Both the position numbers and the translations under genes were made by a program. From an uncultured Acetatifactor sp. (GTDB taxonomy: Bacteria > Bacillota > Clostridia > Lachnospirales > Lachnospiraceae), in the NCBI GenBank assembly GCA_934394665.1, contig CAKRRS010000064.1, forward strand, positions 1 through 16,066: a stretch of 16,066 nucleotides of DNA. The letters run 5' to 3'. Shown piece after piece: positions 13,329-16,066 of this stretch. Under the pieces are notes generated by a model that was given only the letters and a program-made list of their open reading frames with translations, had not been told where the DNA came from and ran no database searches. How positions within the stretch are numbered: position 1 is the stretch's first letter; every line of letters starts with the position of its first letter.

Positions 13329-16066
13329 ATGAGAAAAAACAGGCATTACCCAGGATACCTTCTGGGACTTTTGATGATACTGGGGAGTATACTGCTTTTC
13401 CCTGTAATCGTCGGAGCAGAAGAGAAAAAGACCATTTATCATAGCCCGTATGTGTCCTTCTCCCCGGATGGAAAGGTATTTACCACCTGTGCCGGGGATC
13501 GAAATTATAAATGGTATGCGGAAGATGACAGCACAACGGTTGTTACAGGAATCCCGTCTGCTTTGCGCAGGTTAAATACGGGAGAACATTACTATGCCAC
13601 AGAGCGTTATGGAGAGATTCCGGTGGGGGCCTGGAAAGTGGTGCATCGTATCGGACAGTGCATTCATAATGGATATCCTGACAGAAACTGGCATGGAATC
13701 TCGCACGGAACCCGGAAATGTATGAAGTATTATTATTCGGGGTGGAAAGCATTTTGTGCAGACTGCGGTGAGGCAATCGAGCAGGCAAGTATCTATATGA
13801 GCAGAGAGGCTGCGGCTTCCATACAGTATCTGGATTTGGGAACGGAAGAGGATCCCATGGGTTATTACTATCTCTGTCCTTTCTGCAGGAATCTGGAACA
13901 AGGTGTGGGATTTTCGGCACACCGGTGTAAGGATATCTCCTGGAATCAGTATATGGTTCGATATCAGCCCAATGTCAGCGAAAATGAGATGACGGAGATC
14001 ATGCCCGTCAGCTATCATATGTATCATAACGAAACGACGTATGAAGGTGAGGTTGTGATCCCGGTGACACATTTGACGGAAAACAGTTATACGAGAACCG
14101 GATATGTGTTTACCGGATGGAATACCAGACCGGACGGTTCCGGAACCTTTTACGAGGATAAAGCAGAAATCTATGATCTGAGCAGCGCAGACTGGAGAGA
14201 CCGTACTACCTGGACGAAGGAGGATCACGGAGAAGTTGTGCTGTATGCACAATGGCAGCAAAGCGCAAGTACTTTGGTGATTGACGCAGCGGAGGGAACT
14301 TATGATGGTGTAGCGCAGTATTCACTGACGGAACCGTACGGTACTAATTATAAAATTCAGAAATCTCTTGTTCAGCCGCCCCGTGGTTGTACGGTGACTT
14401 TTGAGACAAACGGTGGTTCTGCGACAGCGTCTGTGACCGGAACACAGCATCTTGCGGAATGGGTGAGACAACAACCGTTTTTGGGACGGATGTCGGAGGA
14501 TGTTTATGAATTTCTTGCACCGGACGGAACGATGGATACGGTGAAGGCAGTCTATGAAGCGGATCCGGTAATTTTGCCGGCTGTTGTCAGGGAGGGATGG
14601 TCTTTTGGCGGCTGGTATTATGATCAGACGTTTACCAAGCCTGCCGGTGGAGCCGGAGAAGAGATGGTTCCTTCAGAAGATATGACGTTGTATGCACAAT
14701 GGGTTACTCTGCAGTTGCAGGCGGTCAATAATTATGTGGCAAATGATGGAAGGGGCGCAGTAGATTTGTCCTGGTCGCAGGCAGACCAGAAAAACAAGAC
14801 ATACCTGGTATATCAAAAGAAGGAAGACGGAACCTGGTTTCATGTCAATGGAACAAAAGATATCAGCAGTATGGAAGAAATAGAACAAAGTTACACTTAT
14901 GAGGGAAAGTCACAAACCATAATTGTTCCGTATACCGGAATTTACATAATAGATGCCATGGGAGCACAGGGACAAAGCTATGGTGCTTACACGGGCGGAT
15001 ATGGTGGCAGCGTGACCGGAAGATTCTGGCTGGAGCAGGGGGAAGTGTTAACCTGCACAGTGGGAGGTCAAAACGGTTATCATGGAGGCGGCAGTGCCTC
15101 CGCCTATGGCAATGGCGGAGGGATGACAACGGTTACATCGGATCGGAAAGGGGTTCTTCTCATTGCCGGTGGCGGAGGCGGTGCGTATGCCAAAGGCAAT
15201 GGCGGTGCAGGGGGATGCAGAGAAGGTGTCATAAACGGTCATAACGGTCAGTCAGGTATGGCAGGGGGCGGTGCCGGTGAGCAGGGAGGCATGGCAGGCA
15301 CTTATACTGCAGAAGTAAAGGAATTAAAATTCAGACATTTTAGTGATGCCGGCATTGCCAATACCTGGCGGTATATCACTGCACATGGTTCCAAAGCCTA
15401 TGGACCGAACTGGACCCCTTCTGTAGGCGGCTATTTATATGGAATTGATCAAAACGGAAACGGGAGATACTATCTGTCAAACGGAAAATGGCAGGAGAAT
15501 ACGGCAGCCGACAGTTATGTACTGATCAACGGACAAAAATGGTGGCCGATGACGGGATGGCGAATTTCTACTGATTCGGTCAATGGAAATGCAGTGCGTG
15601 TATATCTGACAAAAACAGGAATCGGACAAAGCTGGGCAGGAATTGATGATCCTTGTTGTAACGGGGAGATAGAATTTGTACAGGGATATTGGACGGTCGT
15701 ACAGAAAGCTTCGGATACGCCGGCTTATGGTGGCAGCAGCTATGTCAACAAGGAGTATGCACAATGGTATCAGGAACAAAGCGGAGTACGTAGCGGAAAC
15801 GGATATATTCATTTGTATTCTAAGAACATGGGATATCAGGATACAACGGAACTGGAAGGGGTTACGGCGACGGATCTGGCAGCACCAAAGCAGATATCGG
15901 ATCTCGTGACCAAAGAGGCACTGAATCATCAGAGGGTCCGAGTCACCTGGACAGAACCGGAGGATCTGGGAACTACTTATTATCACAGGGTGGAATCGTA
16001 TTTGTCAGGAAGTACTTCGAAATTATGTGATTCCAATATTACAAAGAATACATTGACCAGTGGTGT
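13329..16066 (+). CDS. Large secreted multidomain protein, putative Tad-associated adhesin (partial, 3' end missing)
   Basis: The frame is open for more than 912 residues and runs off the window. A signal peptide (1-30, likely cut after VGA) starts it. Residues 31-235 hold cysteines C111, C131, a CADC pair (143/146), a CPFC pair (183/186) and C200, resembling a zinc ribbon. Two InlB/Listeria-Bacteroides (Flg_new) type repeats follow, ending in LYAQW at about 309 and 458. A fibronectin-III-like strand set (about 478-511) leads into an ALK-type glycine-rich domain (about 522-658), then a Trp/Tyr-rich region (660-850) and another FN3-like segment (from 852). The role as a surface adhesin displayed on or near the pilus is inferred from position and domains. 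ATG at 13329 is preferred to 13323 because GGAGG directly abuts 13323. It lies 45 bp after the CpaB-like gene. Confidence 0.85.
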   Translation, partial: MRKNRHYPGYLLGLLMILGSILLFPVIVGAEEKKTIYHSPYVSFSPDGKVFTTCAGDRNYKWYAEDDSTTVVTGIPSALRRLNTGEHYYATERYGEIPVGAWKVVHRIGQCIHNGYPDRNWHGISHGTRKCMKYYYSGWKAFCADCGEAIEQASIYMSREAAASIQYLDLGTEEDPMGYYYLCPFCRNLEQGVGFSAHRCKDISWNQYMVRYQPNVSENEMTEIMPVSYHMYHNETTYEGEVVIPVTHLTENSYTRTGYVFTGWNTRPDGSGTFYEDKAEIYDLSSADWRDRTTWTKEDHGEVVLYAQWQQSASTLVIDAAEGTYDGVAQYSLTEPYGTNYKIQKSLVQPPRGCTVTFETNGGSATASVTGTQHLAEWVRQQPFLGRMSEDVYEFLAPDGTMDTVKAVYEADPVILPAVVREGWSFGGWYYDQTFTKPAGGAGEEMVPSEDMTLYAQWVTLQLQAVNNYVANDGRGAVDLSWSQADQKNKTYLVYQKKEDGTWFHVNGTKDISSMEEIEQSYTYEGKSQTIIVPYTGIYIIDAMGAQGQSYGAYTGGYGGSVTGRFWLEQGEVLTCTVGGQNGYHGGGSASAYGNGGGMTTVTSDRKGVLLIAGGGGGAYAKGNGGAGGCREGVINGHNGQSGMAGGGAGEQGGMAGTYTAEVKELKFRHFSDAGIANTWRYITAHGSKAYGPNWTPSVGGYLYGIDQNGNGRYYLSNGKWQENTAADSYVLINGQKWWPMTGWRISTDSVNGNAVRVYLTKTGIGQSWAGIDDPCCNGEIEFVQGYWTVVQKASDTPAYGGSSYVNKEYAQWYQEQSGVRSGNGYIHLYSKNMGYQDTTELEGVTATDLAAPKQISDLVTKEALNHQRVRVTWTEPEDLGTTYYHRVESYLSGSTSKLCDSNITKNTLTSG

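Noticed and set aside
13572..14261. 229-residue minus-strand frame.
   Set aside because: It is antisense to the large secreted protein, whose signal peptide and repeat motifs are clear; composition is His/Ile/Arg-rich as expected for a shadow.
15001..15300. GGC/GGT-rich stretch that might be a DNA repeat or CRISPR-like array.
   Set aside because: The glycine codons vary without a fixed repeat unit or spacers; it is explained by the glycine-rich protein domain.
1..16066. tRNA, rRNA, insertion sequences, CRISPR arrays and phage attachment sites.
   Set aside because: I scanned for cloverleaf-like segments, transposase motifs, terminal inverted repeats and regularly spaced repeats and saw none that could be supported.

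Overview
The window looks like chromosome of a Gram-positive anaerobe of the Clostridia, most likely Lachnospiraceae. The signs are AT-leaning intergenic DNA, strong AGGAGG-type ribosome sites, sigma-A-like TATACT/TATAAT boxes, a YfmR/Uup-type ABC-F protein, a cytoplasmic glycoside hydrolase family 2 enzyme, and a Tad pilus locus with no outer-membrane secretin. The assignment rests on gene style, not on a marker gene.

Left part (1-6445), housekeeping and accessory genes. A five-helix membrane protein of unknown function (59-616, minus) is divergent from a MATE-family multidrug/organic cation exporter (809-2173, plus). The MATE gene runs into the 3' end of a convergent GH2 beta-glycosidase gene (2076-4202, minus); their coding regions overlap by 98 bp and no terminator lies between them. 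Across an AT-rich 275-bp spacer is an ABC-F translation factor with two ATPase domains and a C-terminal coiled coil (4478-6313, plus). Facing its end is a 37-residue single-helix membrane protein (6332-6445, minus) with its own ribosome site, an extended -10 promoter, a 12-bp palindrome in its leader and a terminator hairpin.

Middle (6446-8436). A c-di-GMP phosphodiesterase with a degenerate GGDEF domain and an intact EAL domain (6663-8066, plus) is followed by a good rho-independent terminator (8095-8148). Next is a roughly 290-bp stretch holding a start-less 58-codon open frame that may be a gene remnant.

Right part (8437-16066), a Tad / type IVb pilus-like operon on the plus strand: CpaF-type ATPase, TadB-like and TadC-like platform proteins, a 68-residue Flp-like pilin, two further single-helix pilin-like proteins, a CpaB-like SAF protein, and a large secreted multidomain protein that runs off the right edge. 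Genes are 15-45 bp apart or overlap, so they probably form one transcript. The platform would assemble the three small helix proteins, and the large secreted protein (cysteine pairs, two InlB/Flg_new-type repeats, an ALK-type glycine-rich domain and fibronectin-III-like segments) is a plausible surface adhesin. No prepilin peptidase and no TadZ/CpaE lies inside the window. The neighbouring c-di-GMP phosphodiesterase could be a regulatory partner, but this is only suggested by proximity.

The most interesting points are the shared E-x-G leader of three consecutive pilin-like proteins, the altered Asp-box region of the ATPase, the architecture of the large secreted protein, and the unannotated 37-residue membrane protein with its palindromic leader.
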